From Actinomycetospora callitridis (GTDB lineage: Bacteria; Actinomycetota; Actinomycetes; Mycobacteriales; Pseudonocardiaceae): 64,000 nt of DNA. The stretch is taken from contig NZ_JAQZAK010000001.1 in the NCBI RefSeq assembly GCF_028737265.1, forward strand, positions 310,001-374,000, given 5' to 3'. The notes beneath the pieces were generated by a model that was not told where the DNA came from, ran no database searches, and was given only the letters and a program-made list of their open reading frames with translations. Position 1 is the first letter of the stretch; every line of letters starts with the position of its first letter. The translations under genes and the position numbers were made by a program. Below are positions 24,682-38,001 of this stretch, in pieces.

Positions 24682-26994
24682 TCAACGAGCGCCGCCGCCT
24701 GCCGAACGTGCCCCTCGCAGCGCGAACGCGGGCAGCGAGTGTGGGTCGCGGTAGGGGGCCGGGCTCTCGGCGCGGGCGATCTCCACGAGCACCGTCTGGG
24801 CGCTCGTGCCCTGCGAGAGGCGCGAGGTGGGGACGTCGCGGGTCAGGACGTTCGGGTTGCCGTGCAGCTCGGGGCTGTCGTCGGCGGCCGGGTCGAGCGG
24901 GGTGTACCAGGCGCCGGTGGCCAGGAGGGCCACGCCGGGGAGGACGTCGTCGGACACCACCGCGCCCACGAACGTCTCGCCGCGCTCGTTCCACAGGCGC
25001 AGCACGTCGCCGTCGGCGATGCCCCGCGCCGCCGCGTCCGCGGCGTTCACCACGCACGGCTCCCGGCCCGCGACCTTCGACTCCGTGCTCACCGGGCCCA
25101 TGTCGAGCTGGCTGTGCAGGCGGGTGCCCGGCTGGGGCGAGAGCAGGTGGATCGGGAAGCGCTCCGTCGCGCTCCCGGCCCACTCCGTGGGCGGCAGCCA
25201 CGTCGGGTGGCCGGGGCACTCGTCGTAGCCGAACCCGTCGATCGTCGCGGAGAACAGCTCGATCCGTCCCGACGGTGTCGCCAGCGGGGCCGCGGACGGG
25301 GACCGCCGGAACGCCGCGTACGGCGGTGGGGGCGCGGGCAGGTCGTAGCGGTGGTGCCCGGTGGCCCAGAAGGTGTCGAAGTCGGGGATCGGGTGGCCGT
25401 GCTCGGCGGCGGAGCGCCGGGCCCGGTCGTACATCGCCCGCAGCGCCCCGGCGTCGTCGAGCCCACCGGTGTACGCGTCCGCGACACCGAGCCGCTCGGC
25501 CAGGGCCGCGAAGATCGTCCGGTCGTTGCGGGCCTCGCCCGGCGCGTCCACGCTGCGCTGCATCGCGATCAGCCACGGTTCCCCCGAGGCGGCCCCGATG
25601 TCGTCGCGCTCGAGGGTGGTGGTGGCGGGCAGGACGATGTCGGCCATGCGTGCGGTCGGGGTCCACCACGGCTCGTGGACGACCACCGTCTCGGGGCGCT
25701 GCCAGGCCCGGGCGAGGCGGTTGAGGTCCTGGTGGTGGTGGAACGGGTTGCCGCCGGCCCAGTAGACGAGCCGCACGTCCGGGTAGCGGTGCACGGCCCC
25801 GTCGAACGCGTACTCCTCGCCGGGGTGCAGCAGCATGTCGCTCAGGCGCGCGACGGGGACCCGCACGGGGCAGTCGTTGTAGCGCGCGGTGAAGGCCGGC
25901 GTCCCGAACGTCCGGTACGTGGCGCCGAAGCGTGCGACGCAGCCGTACCCGAACCCGAACCCGCCGCCGGGCAGGCCGATCTGCCCGAGGTAGGCGGCGA
26001 GGGCGACCACGGCCCAGTAGGGCTGCTCGCCGTGCTCGGCCCGCTGCAGCGCCCAGGTGGCCGTGATGAGGGTGCGCCCCGTGCGCAGCCGGTCGGCGAG
26101 ACCCTCGATCGTCGCGGCGGGCACGCCGGTGAGCGCCGCGGCCCAGGCGGGCGTCTTGTCGAGCCCGTCGACGTCCCCGCGCAGGTAGGCGCGCAGGCGG
26201 TCGTCGCCCACGGTGCACCGCGCCACGAACTCCTCGTCGACGGCGCCCAGGACGTCGAGGCGGCGCATCAGGGCCAGCAGGAGCGCGGTGTCGCTGCCGG
26301 GCCGCACCGGGACCCAGTCGACGCGGGGGTGGTCGGGGGCGTCGCTGCGGACCGGGTTGACGTTGACGACCCGGGTGCCGGCCTCGAGCGCCCGCGCCAG
26401 CCCGAGGCGCGCGGTGTGGTCCCCGGTGCCCCCGGACTCCAGCTGCACGTTCTTCGCCGGGAAGCCCCCGAGCATGAGCACGGTGTCGGTGTGCGCGGCG
26501 ATGTCGTCCCAGGTCGCGACCTGCCCGGTGACGGGGGCGGTGTCCCCGAGGACGTGGGGCAGGAGCCGCTCGGCGGCCCCGTAGCTGTAGTTCGACACCT
26601 GGCCCGAGTAGCCGCCGGCGCAGGCGAGGAAGTGGTTGAGCTGGGTCTTCGCGTGGTGCAGCCGCCCGGCGCTCGACCACCCGTAGGAGCCGCCGAACAC
26701 CGCCTCCGGGCCGTGCTCGGCGTGGACCCGGCGCAGCTCGCCGGCCACCAGGTCGAGCGCGGTCTCCCAGGACACCTCGACGAACGGGTCGGCGCCGCGC
26801 CGACCGCCGGTGCCGTCCAGCCACGACCCGCGCACGGCGGGCCGCGTGACGCGGTTGCCGGCGTGCACCGCGCCGGGCACCGAGCGCAGCAGCGGCGAGG
26901 GGTCGGTGTCGCCCTCGAACGGGACGGCCTCGACGAGGCGCCCGCTCTCGACACGCGGGCGGAAGGCGCCCCAGTGGGACCCGTGGATGGTCAT
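24682..26994 (-). CDS. Molybdopterin-dependent N-/S-oxide reductase (BisC/TorA/DMSO reductase family)
   Basis: A 770-residue bis-MGD molybdoenzyme, close to the length of E. coli BisC. The start is the ATG at 26994 (MTIHGSHWGAF, a characteristic N-terminus). There is no Tat signal and no N-terminal 4Fe-4S cysteine motif, both as in cytoplasmic BisC. Ser108 in GSYGWSSAGR is the expected molybdenum ligand. Biotin sulfoxide, methionine sulfoxide or trimethylamine N-oxide are family substrates. The amine catabolism on both sides makes an N-oxide worth considering, but that is speculation. The electron donor is not evident. Confidence 0.88.
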   Translation of the reverse strand: MTIHGSHWGAFRPRVESGRLVEAVPFEGDTDPSPLLRSVPGAVHAGNRVTRPAVRGSWLDGTGGRRGADPFVEVSWETALDLVAGELRRVHAEHGPEAVFGGSYGWSSAGRLHHAKTQLNHFLACAGGYSGQVSNYSYGAAERLLPHVLGDTAPVTGQVATWDDIAAHTDTVLMLGGFPAKNVQLESGGTGDHTARLGLARALEAGTRVVNVNPVRSDAPDHPRVDWVPVRPGSDTALLLALMRRLDVLGAVDEEFVARCTVGDDRLRAYLRGDVDGLDKTPAWAAALTGVPAATIEGLADRLRTGRTLITATWALQRAEHGEQPYWAVVALAAYLGQIGLPGGGFGFGYGCVARFGATYRTFGTPAFTARYNDCPVRVPVARLSDMLLHPGEEYAFDGAVHRYPDVRLVYWAGGNPFHHHQDLNRLARAWQRPETVVVHEPWWTPTARMADIVLPATTTLERDDIGAASGEPWLIAMQRSVDAPGEARNDRTIFAALAERLGVADAYTGGLDDAGALRAMYDRARRSAAEHGHPIPDFDTFWATGHHRYDLPAPPPPYAAFRRSPSAAPLATPSGRIELFSATIDGFGYDECPGHPTWLPPTEWAGSATERFPIHLLSPQPGTRLHSQLDMGPVSTESKVAGREPCVVNAADAAARGIADGDVLRLWNERGETFVGAVVSDDVLPGVALLATGAWYTPLDPAADDSPELHGNPNVLTRDVPTSRLSQGTSAQTVLVEIARAESPAPYRDPHSLPAFALRGARSAGGGAR

Positions 26995-27096
26995 CGCCGA
27001 CGATCCTCGCCCGCACCACGGACCCGGCGCCATCCCCGACCGGTCGCGCGAGACACTGGAGGGCGTCGAGACACCGGCACCGGGGAGGCCACGGCT

Positions 27097-27483
27097 GTGG
27101 GCACGTTCCGCGCGTCGTTCGAGTTCCCGCCGTCGCCACACGCTCCCGGTCGGGCCCGCCGCCTGCTCGGGGAGCTCTTCGACGCGTGGTCGCTCGACGC
27201 GACGCTGCACGTCGACGCGAAGGTCCTCGTCACCGAGCTCATCTCCAACGCCGTCGACCACGCCGGCAGCGACGTCGTCCTCGAGCTCGACGTCACCGTC
27301 TCCGACGGGTGGCTGCGGGTCGGGCTCGCCGACGGCTCGACCATCCGCCCGGTGGTCCGGGAGCTCGACCACACCGCCCCGCGGGGCCGCGGGATGCAGA
27401 TCGTCGCGGAGCTGGCCGACCGGTGGGGCAGCGAGGAGCGCGACGGGGGCAAGCGGGTCTGGTTCGAGCTGACCTCGCCCTGA
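27097..27483 (+). CDS. RsbW-like ATP-binding protein (anti-sigma/HATPase family)
   Basis: A 128-residue GHKL ATPase domain from the GTG at 27097, with a GGGGAGG site. The N box reads ELISNAVDHAG and the lid/G-box reads RGRGMQIV. Such proteins are serine kinases or anti-sigma factors controlling stress sigma factors in actinobacteria. No anti-anti-sigma or sigma gene is adjacent, so its partner is elsewhere. Confidence 0.85.
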   Translation: MGTFRASFEFPPSPHAPGRARRLLGELFDAWSLDATLHVDAKVLVTELISNAVDHAGSDVVLELDVTVSDGWLRVGLADGSTIRPVVRELDHTAPRGRGMQIVAELADRWGSEERDGGKRVWFELTSP

Positions 27484-27510
27484 ACGGCTCCTGACGGGCG
27501 GCTCCAGCCG

Positions 27511-27774
27511 TCAGGGGCGCTCGTCCATCGGCCAGAACTCCGCCCACAGGGCATCGGGCTCCTCGACCTCCTGGACGTGCAGCGCGTAGCCGCGCCGCCG
27601 GGCGATCACCTCGGCGCCGCCGCGGTTGACCCGGCGGATCGTCAGCCCGACCCGGTCCGGGAGCACCCGCGCGGCGAGCTGCTGGTCGAGGCGGCCCATC
27701 TCGAAGCCGGCCTCCCACCAGTCGGCGGCGCTCCCGGCCGCGACCCTCGCGTCCCCTGACGTCTCCGTCGTCAT
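27511..27774 (-). CDS. Hypothetical protein
   Basis: An 87-residue protein starting at the ATG at 27774 behind a GGAGG site. It has a Trp-rich, acidic C-terminus ([10 protein letters not shown]) and a central basic segment. No domain is recognised. It is transcribed divergently from the glyA operon; an in-frame extension to 27897 runs into the glyA start and is unlikely. Confidence 0.6.
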   Translation of the reverse strand: MTTETSGDARVAAGSAADWWEAGFEMGRLDQQLAARVLPDRVGLTIRRVNRGGAEVIARRRGYALHVQEVEEPDALWAEFWPMDERP

Positions 27775-27813
27775 CCCCTGACCTCCGTCCTGTCGTCGGC
27801 GACGGCACGAGTG

Positions 27814-27869
27814 TTGACCCTGCCGACCCGCTGTGTCTACAGTCTGCGCCAGCAGATATATCAATTGGC
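27814..27869 (+). promoter_or_regulatory. Candidate promoter and AT-rich operator of the glyA-soxBDAG-dmg operon
   Basis: TTGACC at 27814-27819 and TACAGT at 27838-27843 (18-base spacing) form a plausible promoter. Just downstream, GATATATCAATTGGC at 27855-27869 is strikingly AT-rich for this genome and contains the palindrome GATATATC. A similar box (GATATACTAGTTTGGC) lies before sdaA at 37954, and ATATCAAT recurs before the MFS gene at 45651. The FCD regulator at 37228-37902 is a possible binder. Confidence 0.45.
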
Positions 27870-27886
27870 TACGATGAGGATCGCGG

Positions 27887-29191
27887 ATGTCGGTCACAAT
27901 CGCCCCCGAGGGTCGGACGCCCGTCGCGTCGGTCCTCGACCGGTCGCTCGCGCAGGCGGATCCCGAGGTGCACGCCCGGATCGCCGACGAGCGGAGCCGT
28001 CAGCACCGGACGCTCGAGATGATCGCGAGCGAGAACTTCGCGCCCCGGGCGGTGATGGAGGCGCAGGGCTCGGTCCTGACCAACAAGTACGCCGAGGGCT
28101 ACCCGGGCCGGCGCTACTACGGCGGCTGCGAGCACGTCGACGTCGTCGAGCAGCTCGCGATCGACCGCCTGAAGGCGCTGTTCGGGGCCGAGTACGCCAA
28201 CGTCCAGCCCCACTCCGGGGCCCAGGCCAACGCCGCGGTGATGGCTGCGCTGCTGTCGCCCGGCGACACGATCCTCGGCCTGGACCTGGCGCACGGCGGC
28301 CACCTCACACACGGGATGCACCTGAACTTCTCGGGGCGCCTCTACGACGTCGCCGCCTACCACGTGCGCGCCGACGACCACCGCGTCGACATGGCCGAGG
28401 TATCCCGGCTCGCCCACGAGCGCCGCCCGGCACTGATCATCGCCGGCTGGTCGGCCTACCCGCGGCAGCAGGACTTCGCGGAGTTCCGCCGGATCGCCGA
28501 CGCGGTCGGTGCCTGGCTCATGGTCGACATGGCCCACTTCGCCGGCCTCGTCGCGGCGGGCCTGCACCCCTCGCCGGTGCCGCACGCGCACGTCGTCACC
28601 TCGACGACCCACAAGACCCTCGGCGGCCCCCGCGGCGGGGTGATCCTGGCGGGCACCCGGGAGCTCGCCAAGAAGCTGAACTCGAGCGTCTTCCCCGGTC
28701 AGCAGGGCGGCCCGCTCGAGCACGTGATCGCCGCCAAGGCCGTCGCGTTCAAGCTCGCCGCGGAGCCCGAGTTCCGCGAGCGCCAGGTGCGCACGCTCGC
28801 CGGTGCCCGCCTGCTCGCGGAGCGCCTCGTGGCCGAGGACGGCATCGGCGTCGTCTCCGGCGGCACCGACGTCCACCTGGTGCTGGTCGACCTGCGCGAC
28901 TCCGACCTCGACGGGAAGCAGGCCGAGGACCGGCTGCACCGCGTCGGCATCACGGTCAACCGCAACGCGGTGCCCTTCGACCCCCGTCCGCCGATGGTCA
29001 GCTCCGGCGTCCGCATCGGCACCGCCGCCCTCGCGGCGCGCGGCTTCGGCGACGAGGACTTCGCCGCCGTGTCCGACGTCATCGCCCGGGCCCTGCGGCC
29101 GCAGGTGACGGAGTCCGAGCTGGACGCCCTCGCCGACCGCGTCGCCGCCCTCGCCGACCGCCACCCCCTCTACCCGGAGCTGCCGGCATGA
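27887..29191 (+). CDS. glyA: Serine hydroxymethyltransferase
   Basis: A 434-residue PLP enzyme joining glycine and 5,10-methylene-THF to serine. The PLP lysine is Lys243 in [13 protein letters not shown], and the N-terminal ASENF substrate loop is intact. As first gene of the demethylation operon it uses both products of the sarcosine oxidase downstream: glycine and the folate-bound methyl carbon. The serine goes to the sdaA product. It starts at the ATG at 27887 with a GAGGA site and ends in a 4-base overlap with soxB. A housekeeping copy is expected elsewhere. Confidence 0.95.
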   Translation: MSVTIAPEGRTPVASVLDRSLAQADPEVHARIADERSRQHRTLEMIASENFAPRAVMEAQGSVLTNKYAEGYPGRRYYGGCEHVDVVEQLAIDRLKALFGAEYANVQPHSGAQANAAVMAALLSPGDTILGLDLAHGGHLTHGMHLNFSGRLYDVAAYHVRADDHRVDMAEVSRLAHERRPALIIAGWSAYPRQQDFAEFRRIADAVGAWLMVDMAHFAGLVAAGLHPSPVPHAHVVTSTTHKTLGGPRGGVILAGTRELAKKLNSSVFPGQQGGPLEHVIAAKAVAFKLAAEPEFRERQVRTLAGARLLAERLVAEDGIGVVSGGTDVHLVLVDLRDSDLDGKQAEDRLHRVGITVNRNAVPFDPRPPMVSSGVRIGTAALAARGFGDEDFAAVSDVIARALRPQVTESELDALADRVAALADRHPLYPELPA

Positions 29192-30447
29192 CGCACGCAG
29201 GCACGACCGCACCCACGACCGCGCCCACCCCGCCGGGCGCCGACCTGCCCGAGCACCAGGAGTCCCTCTGGCGCAGCGCCGAACCGAAGAGGTCCTACGA
29301 CGTCGTCATCGTCGGCGGCGGCGGACACGGGCTGGCCACGGCCCACTACCTCGCGAAGCTCGGCATCACGAACGTCGCCGTGCTCGAGAAGGGCTGGCTG
29401 GCGGGCGGGAACATGGCCCGCAACACCACGCTGATCCGCTCGAACTACCTCTGGGACGAGTCGGCCGGCATCTACGAGCACGCGCTCAAGCTGTGGGAGG
29501 GCCTCGAGGAGGACCTGGGCTACCCGATCCTGTTCAGCCAGCGCGGGGTGCTCAACCTCGCGCACACCGAGCAGGACGTGCGCGACTCGGTGCGCCGCGT
29601 CGAGGCCAACAAGCTCAACGGGATCGACGCCGAGTGGCTCGACCCCGACGAGGTCGCGAAGGTCTGCCCGATCGTCAACGTCTCGGGCGACATCCGCTAC
29701 CCGGTGCAGGGCGCGACGTTCCAGGCCCGCGCGGGGATCGCGAAGCACGACTACGTCGCGTGGGGCTTCGCGCGCCGGGCGAGCGAGGCCGGCATCGACA
29801 TCATCGAGAACTGCGAGGTCACGGGCTTCGTGGCCGACGGCGACCGCGTCACCGGCGTGCGCACGACCCGCGGGGACATCGCCGCCGGCACCGTCGCGCT
29901 CTGCGCGGCGGGCCACACCTCGGTGCTGCTGGACATGCTCGGCGTGCCCGCGCCGCTGCAGTCCCACCCGCTGCAGGCGCTGGTCTCGGAGCTCCTCGAG
30001 CCCGTGCACCCGACGATCGTCATGTCGAACGCCGTGCACGTGTACGTCTCCCAGGCTCACAAGGGCGAACTGGTGATGGGCGCGGGCGTGGACACCTACA
30101 ACGGCTACGGCCAGCGGGGCGCGTTCCACATCATCGAGCGCCAGATGGCGGCCGCGGTCGAGCTCTTCCCGGTGTTCGCCCGGGCCCACCTGCTGCGCAG
30201 CTGGGCCGGCGTCGTCGACGTCACGCCGGACGCGAGCCCGATCGTCGGCGCCACGCCCTACGAGAACGTCTTCCTCAACTGTGGCTGGGGCACCGGCGGC
30301 TTCAAGGCCACCCCGGGCCTGGGCTGGGCGTTCGCCGACACCGTCGCGCACGGCCGTCCCCACCCGCTCGTCGCCCCCTTCGGCCTCGACCGCTTCGTCA
30401 CCGGAGCCCTCGTCGACGAGCACGGCGCCGCCGCCGTGGCCCACTGA
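29188..30447 (+). CDS. soxB: Sarcosine oxidase subunit beta
   Basis: A 419-residue FAD subunit with Rossmann motif GGGGHG at 43-48. His187 in [11 protein letters not shown] is at the covalent-FMN position. It converts sarcosine to glycine with H2O2 formation and transfers the methyl carbon to folate. Compared with the paralogue at 8029-9321, it has a shorter N-terminus and many substitutions, so the two sets are not recent copies. The ATG overlaps the glyA stop. Confidence 0.93.
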   Translation: MTHAGTTAPTTAPTPPGADLPEHQESLWRSAEPKRSYDVVIVGGGGHGLATAHYLAKLGITNVAVLEKGWLAGGNMARNTTLIRSNYLWDESAGIYEHALKLWEGLEEDLGYPILFSQRGVLNLAHTEQDVRDSVRRVEANKLNGIDAEWLDPDEVAKVCPIVNVSGDIRYPVQGATFQARAGIAKHDYVAWGFARRASEAGIDIIENCEVTGFVADGDRVTGVRTTRGDIAAGTVALCAAGHTSVLLDMLGVPAPLQSHPLQALVSELLEPVHPTIVMSNAVHVYVSQAHKGELVMGAGVDTYNGYGQRGAFHIIERQMAAAVELFPVFARAHLLRSWAGVVDVTPDASPIVGATPYENVFLNCGWGTGGFKATPGLGWAFADTVAHGRPHPLVAPFGLDRFVTGALVDEHGAAAVAH

Positions 30448-30470
30448 ACCTCCGAGACGGGAGAGTCCTG

Positions 30471-30770
30471 ATGCAGCTCATCGCCTGCCCCTGGTGCGGC
30501 CCCCGCGAGGAGATCGAGTTCTCCTACGGCGGCCAGGCCGCCGTCGCCTACCCGGCCGACCCCGCGTCGCTGTCCGACGAGCAGTGGGCCCGCTTCGTGT
30601 TCTTCCGCGACAACCCGAAGGGGCCGTTCGCCGAGCGTTGGGTCCACAGCGCCGGCTGCCGCCGCTGGTTCGGGGCCGTGCGCGACACCCGGACCTACGA
30701 GTTCCTCTCCGTCGGACCCCTCTCCGCCACGACCGCGCGCACGTCCGTCCTCCCGGAGGCCACGCCATGA
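30471..30770 (+). CDS. soxD: Sarcosine oxidase subunit delta
   Basis: A 99-residue zinc subunit with CPWCGPR at the N-terminus and WVHSAGCRRW later, supplying the Cys/Cys/His/Cys site. It starts at the ATG at 30471 after a GGGAGAG site and overlaps soxA by 4 bases. Confidence 0.93.
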   Translation: MQLIACPWCGPREEIEFSYGGQAAVAYPADPASLSDEQWARFVFFRDNPKGPFAERWVHSAGCRRWFGAVRDTRTYEFLSVGPLSATTARTSVLPEATP

Positions 30771-33530
30771 GCCGCATCGAGGGCTACGGCCGCATCGACC
30801 GCAGCCGCCACGTCACGGTCACCGTGGACGGCGCCGCCTACACGGGCCACCCCGGCGACTCGCTGGCCTCGGTGCTGCTCGCGCACGACGCCCGCCCGGC
30901 CAACACGGGCGTCAAGCTGGGGCGGCCCCGCGGCATCGGCGCCTCGTGGACCGAGGACCCGACGGGCCTGGTGCAGGTCGAGGAGCCGTTCCCGGAGCCG
31001 ATGCTGCTGGCCACGACCGTCGAGGCCACCGACGGGCTCGTCGCCCGCGGCGTGAACGGGCAGGGCCGGCTCTCCGAGGTCCCCGACCTCGCCCGCTACG
31101 ACCGCCTGCACACCCACTGCGACGTCCTGGTGATCGGCGCCGGCCCGGCCGGGCTCGTCGCCGCCCGCACCGCGGCCCGACGCGGCGACGACGTCGTCCT
31201 CGTCGACGACCGCCCCACCGCCGGTGGCACGCTCACCGGTACCGAGACGATCGACGGCCGACCCTCCCTGGACGTCGTCGACGAGATCGTCGCCGAGCTC
31301 ACGACATCGCCGAACGTCACGCACCTGCAGCGCACGACGGCCTTCGGACACTACGACGACGGCTTCGTGCTCGCCCTCGAGCGGCGCACCTCACACACCG
31401 ACGACGGCGGCCTCGCGCGGCGCTCGCGCCAGCGGGTGCACCGCATCCGCGCCGCCCGGATCGTGGTCGCGGCCGGCGCGATCGAGCGCCCCATCGTGCT
31501 CGAGGACAACGACCGCCCGGGCATCATGCTCGCCGCGTCGGCGCGGGACTTCCTGCACCGGTACGGCGTGCTCGCCGGTCGCGAGGTCGTCGTCTTCACC
31601 AGCGACGACGCCGCCTACGCCGCAGCGGTCGACCTGCACGACGCCGGCGCCTCGGTCCAGGTGCTCGACGCCCGGGCGACGGCTCCCACGCTCTGGTCCC
31701 GCCGATGCGCCGACCGGGGCATCGCCGTCACGGCGAACACCCACGTCCACGGCACCCGGGGGGAGGACCGCATCACCGCCGCCCTCGTCGGCCCCGAGCG
31801 CCGCGAGGTCGCCTGCGACCTGCTGCTGACCAGCGGCGGCTGGAACCCCACCGCGCACCTGTTCAGCCACGTCGGCGGCCGGCTGGCCTACGACCCGTCG
31901 CTGGGCGCCTTCCGGCCGGCCGCGCCCCGCCCGGGCGTCGAGGTGATCGGCGCCGCCGACGGCACCTTCGGTCTGGCGGACATCCTGCGCCAGGCGGGCG
32001 GTGTGGGAGCGCCGCCGGCGAACGAGGAGCCCCGCGACCCGACGGCGGTGCTCTGGCGCACCGACGGCGATCCCACCCGCCAGTTCGTCGACATCCAGCG
32101 TGACGCCACCGTCGCCGACATCGCCCGCGCCGTCGGCGCCGGGATGACGTCGGTGGAGCACGTGAAGCGCTACACGACGATCGGCACGGCGCACGACCAG
32201 GGCAAGACCTCCGGTGTGATCGCCTCCGGCATCACCGCGGAGCTCCTGGGCCGGCCCGTCGAGGACCTCGGGACGACCACGTTCCGGCCGCCCTACACGC
32301 CGGTCGCGTTCGCCGCGCTGGCCGGGCGGGAGCGCGGCGACCTCTTCGACCCCGTGCGCACCACCCCGATCCACGACCGGCACGTCGCGGCCGGCGCGGA
32401 GTTCGAGGACGTCGGCCAGTGGAAGCGTGCGCGGCACTACCCGCACCCCGGGGAGAACATGACCGACGCGGTGTTGCGCGAGTGCGCCGCCGTGCGGACC
32501 TCGGTCGGCATCATGGACGCCTCGACGCTGGGCAAGATCGACGTGCGCGGTCCCGACGCGGCGGTCCTGCTCGACCGGCTCTACACGAACATGATGTCGA
32601 GCCTGAAGGTCGGGCGCGTGCGCTACGGCGTCATGTGCGGCAACGACGGCATGGTCTTCGACGACGGCACCGTCCTGCGCCTGGCCGACGACCGCTTCCT
32701 CGTCACCACCACCACCGGCAACGCCGCCGCCGTCCTCGACTGGATGGAGGAGTGGCTCCAGACCGAGTGGCCGGAGCTTCGGGTGCGGCTGACCTCGGTG
32801 ACCGAGCAGTGGTCGATCTTCGCGGTGGCGGGTCCCCGCTCCCGCGACGTCGTGGGCGCGGTCTTCGCGGATCTGGATGTCTCCAACGAGGCCTTCGGCT
32901 TCATGACCTGGCACGACACCGCCCTCGACGGGGTGCCCGTGCGGCTGGCCCGCATCTCGTTCTCGGGCGAGCTGGCGTTCGAGGTCAGCGTCAGCGCCTG
33001 GTACGCGCCGGCGGTGTGGGCGCGCCTGCTCGAGGCCGGCCGCGACCACGGGATCACGCCCTACGGCACCGAGACGATGCACGTCCTGCGAGCCGAGAAG
33101 GGCTACCCGATCATCGGGCAGGACACGGACGGCACGGTCTCGCCGCACGACCTCGGCATGGCGTGGGCGGTGTCGAAGAAGAAGCCCGACTTCGTCGGCC
33201 GGCGCTCCTTCGGCCGCCCCCAGAACCAGGACCCGCTGCGCAAGCAGCTCGTGTCGCTCCTGCCGACCGACGCCGCGACGAAGCTGCCCGAGGGCTCGCA
33301 GATCGTGCGCTTCGCCGACGACGGGCGGCTGCCCGCGCCGCCCGTCCCGATGCTCGGGCACGTCACCTCGAGCTACCACAGCGCCGCCCTCGACCGACCG
33401 TTCGCGCTCGCCCTGGTCAAGGGCGGGCGGGAGCGCATCGGTGAGGTCGTCGGCGTCCCCGTCGCGGGCGAGCTGGTGCCCGCACTGATCGGCGAGACCG
33501 TGCTGGTCGACCCCGAAGGAGCGCGCCGCG

Positions 33531-33538
<8 letters not shown>
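30767..33538 (+). CDS. soxA: Sarcosine oxidase subunit alpha
   Basis: A 923-residue alpha subunit. A ferredoxin-like N-terminus (VTVDGAAYTGHPGDSLASVLL) is followed by GAGPAG at 124-129 in the NAD-binding domain. A GcvT-like folate-binding half begins near residue 560. It makes 5,10-methylene-THF from the sarcosine methyl. It overlaps soxD by 4 bases and soxG by 8. Confidence 0.93.
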
Positions 33539-36621
<3,083 letters not shown>

Positions 36622-36655
36622 TCCCCGGCGGGTCCTTCGTCAGAGAGGGCGTCGC

Positions 36656-37168
36656 GTGCGCACCGAGACCGTCGAGCACTTCCTGGAGTCCCTCGCCGCC
36701 CGGAGCCCCGCTCCGGGCGGCCGGACGGGCGCGGCGCTGCATGCCGCCCAGGGGGCGGCGCTCGTCGCCAAGGTCGCGCGCGACAGCGGGGTCGCGTCCT
36801 CGCCGGAGCGGGCCGACGAGCTGCGCGAGACCGCGCTGACCCTGGCCGCCGGTGACGCCGACGGCACCGGGCCCGCAGGACCGGGACGGTTCTGCGTGGA
36901 GGTCATCGCCGTCGCCGACCAGGTCCTGACCCTCGCGGAGTCGATCCGCCCGGTGGCCCGCCGCACGGCCGTCGCCGACCTCGCGGCGGCGTCCGAGGCG
37001 GTGCGCGCCGCGGCGGGCACCGCCCGGGTCGAGGTCGAGGTGGACCTCGTCGGGATCACCGATCCCGGCGAGCGGGAGCGGCTCCTCACCGCGATCGAGC
37101 CCGTCGACGACCTCGTCCTGCGCGCCGCGAAGCTGACCGCCGTCGTGCGGGAGCAGATCCTGCGCTGA
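36656..37168 (+). CDS. Formiminotransferase-cyclodeaminase-like (methenyl-THF cyclohydrolase) protein
   Basis: A 170-residue all-helical protein from the GTG at 36656, with the family segment LAARSPAPGGRTGAALHAAQGAALVAKV at residues 12-39. Stand-alone members (FchA type) interconvert 5,10-methenyl-THF and 10-formyl-THF. No histidine-degradation genes are nearby, so here it probably carries demethylation-derived one-carbon units toward the purU step. It is somewhat shorter than the usual 200 residues. It is the last gene of the operon. Confidence 0.8.
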   Translation: MRTETVEHFLESLAARSPAPGGRTGAALHAAQGAALVAKVARDSGVASSPERADELRETALTLAAGDADGTGPAGPGRFCVEVIAVADQVLTLAESIRPVARRTAVADLAAASEAVRAAAGTARVEVEVDLVGITDPGERERLLTAIEPVDDLVLRAAKLTAVVREQILR

Positions 37169-37172
37169 CCAC

Positions 37173-37212
37173 GTGAGCGAAGTTCCCGGCTATAGCCGGG
37201 AACTTCGCTCAC
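37173..37212. terminator. Perfect 40-bp palindrome between convergent genes, probable bidirectional terminator
   Basis: Two exact 20-base arms, GTGAGCGAAGTTCCCGGCTA and its reverse complement, meet without a loop between the cyclodeaminase stop and the FCD regulator stop. The position fits a bidirectional terminator, although no T-tract follows. A dispersed repeat element is the alternative. Confidence 0.7.
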
Positions 37213-37227
37213 GGGTCGATGACGGCC

Positions 37228-37902
37228 CTAGATGACGGCGCGGATCGCCTTCTCGAAGCCCTGCACGTGGTGGCGGGCCTTGCGGGCCGCGCCGTCGGCG
37301 TCGCCCTCGGCGATCGCGCGGAGCAGGCCCGCGTGCTCCTCGACGTGGGAGACGAAGTCGGTCATGCGGTCGAGGAAGATGCAGAAGATCCGGGTCGCCA
37401 GGTTGTCGTAGCGCACGAGGGTGTCCTCGAGGTGCGGGTTGCCGGCCGCCCGGTAGACCGAACGGTGCACCCGCAGGTCCCAGCGCATCAGCTCGTCGCG
37501 GGTCAGCTCCGGGATGTCGAGCGCGTCGGTGGCGTCCGCGAGGTCCTCGAGCTCCGCGCGCAGCGCGGTGGACGTCGCGGCGTTCTCGGCCGCGCGGCGC
37601 GCCGCCAGCGGCTCGAGCTGGACCCGGATGTCGGAGATGTAGGCCAGGTCCGTGATGTCCACGGCCGTCGCGAAGGTCCCGCGCCGGGGGTAGGAGACCA
37701 CTAGCCGGTCGACCTCGAGACGCTTGAGCGCTTCGCGCACCGGCGTGCGTCCCACCTCCAGCGACTCCACCAGGGCGACCTCGTCGATCGGCGCCATGGG
37801 TGGGATCTCCAGCATGATCAATTTGTCCTGGATCGCCGTGTAGGCACGCTCGGAGAGCGACAGGGGCGGACCGGTCTCCTGCTCATCGCTGAGGACGCTC
37901 AC
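37228..37902 (-). CDS. GntR-family transcriptional regulator, FCD domain
   Basis: A 224-residue regulator. The winged helix at about 15-80 includes [23 protein letters not shown]; an FCD domain with the conserved [17 protein letters not shown] segment follows. The GTG start at 37902 has a weak ribosome site. It lies between the betaine-demethylation operon and sdaA and is divergent from sdaA, so it probably controls both. Confidence 0.9.
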   Translation of the reverse strand: MSVLSDEQETGPPLSLSERAYTAIQDKLIMLEIPPMAPIDEVALVESLEVGRTPVREALKRLEVDRLVVSYPRRGTFATAVDITDLAYISDIRVQLEPLAARRAAENAATSTALRAELEDLADATDALDIPELTRDELMRWDLRVHRSVYRAAGNPHLEDTLVRYDNLATRIFCIFLDRMTDFVSHVEEHAGLLRAIAEGDADGAARKARHHVQGFEKAIRAVI

Positions 37903-37953
37903 GGGCGGAGCCTACAACAGATGGAGCAACTCTTCCGGTCTGGAGCCATAACT

Positions 37954-37969
37954 GATATACTAGTTTGGC
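37954..37969 (+). promoter_or_regulatory. AT-rich box upstream of sdaA
   Basis: GATATACTAGTTTGGC resembles the box before glyA (GATATATCAATTGGC). TATACT inside it could also be the -10 of the sdaA promoter. It is placed between the divergent FCD regulator and sdaA, 33 bases before the sdaA start. Confidence 0.4.
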
Positions 37970-38001
37970 CTCAACCGCCCTGCGATCGTCAGGGGTGCTC
38001 C

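Noticed and set aside
22793..27139. A 1448-codon minus-strand frame covering several genes
   Set aside because: Only its last 137 codons (the 22793-23203 membrane protein) look like protein; the rest is an out-of-frame reading of the BisC-type and MFS genes.
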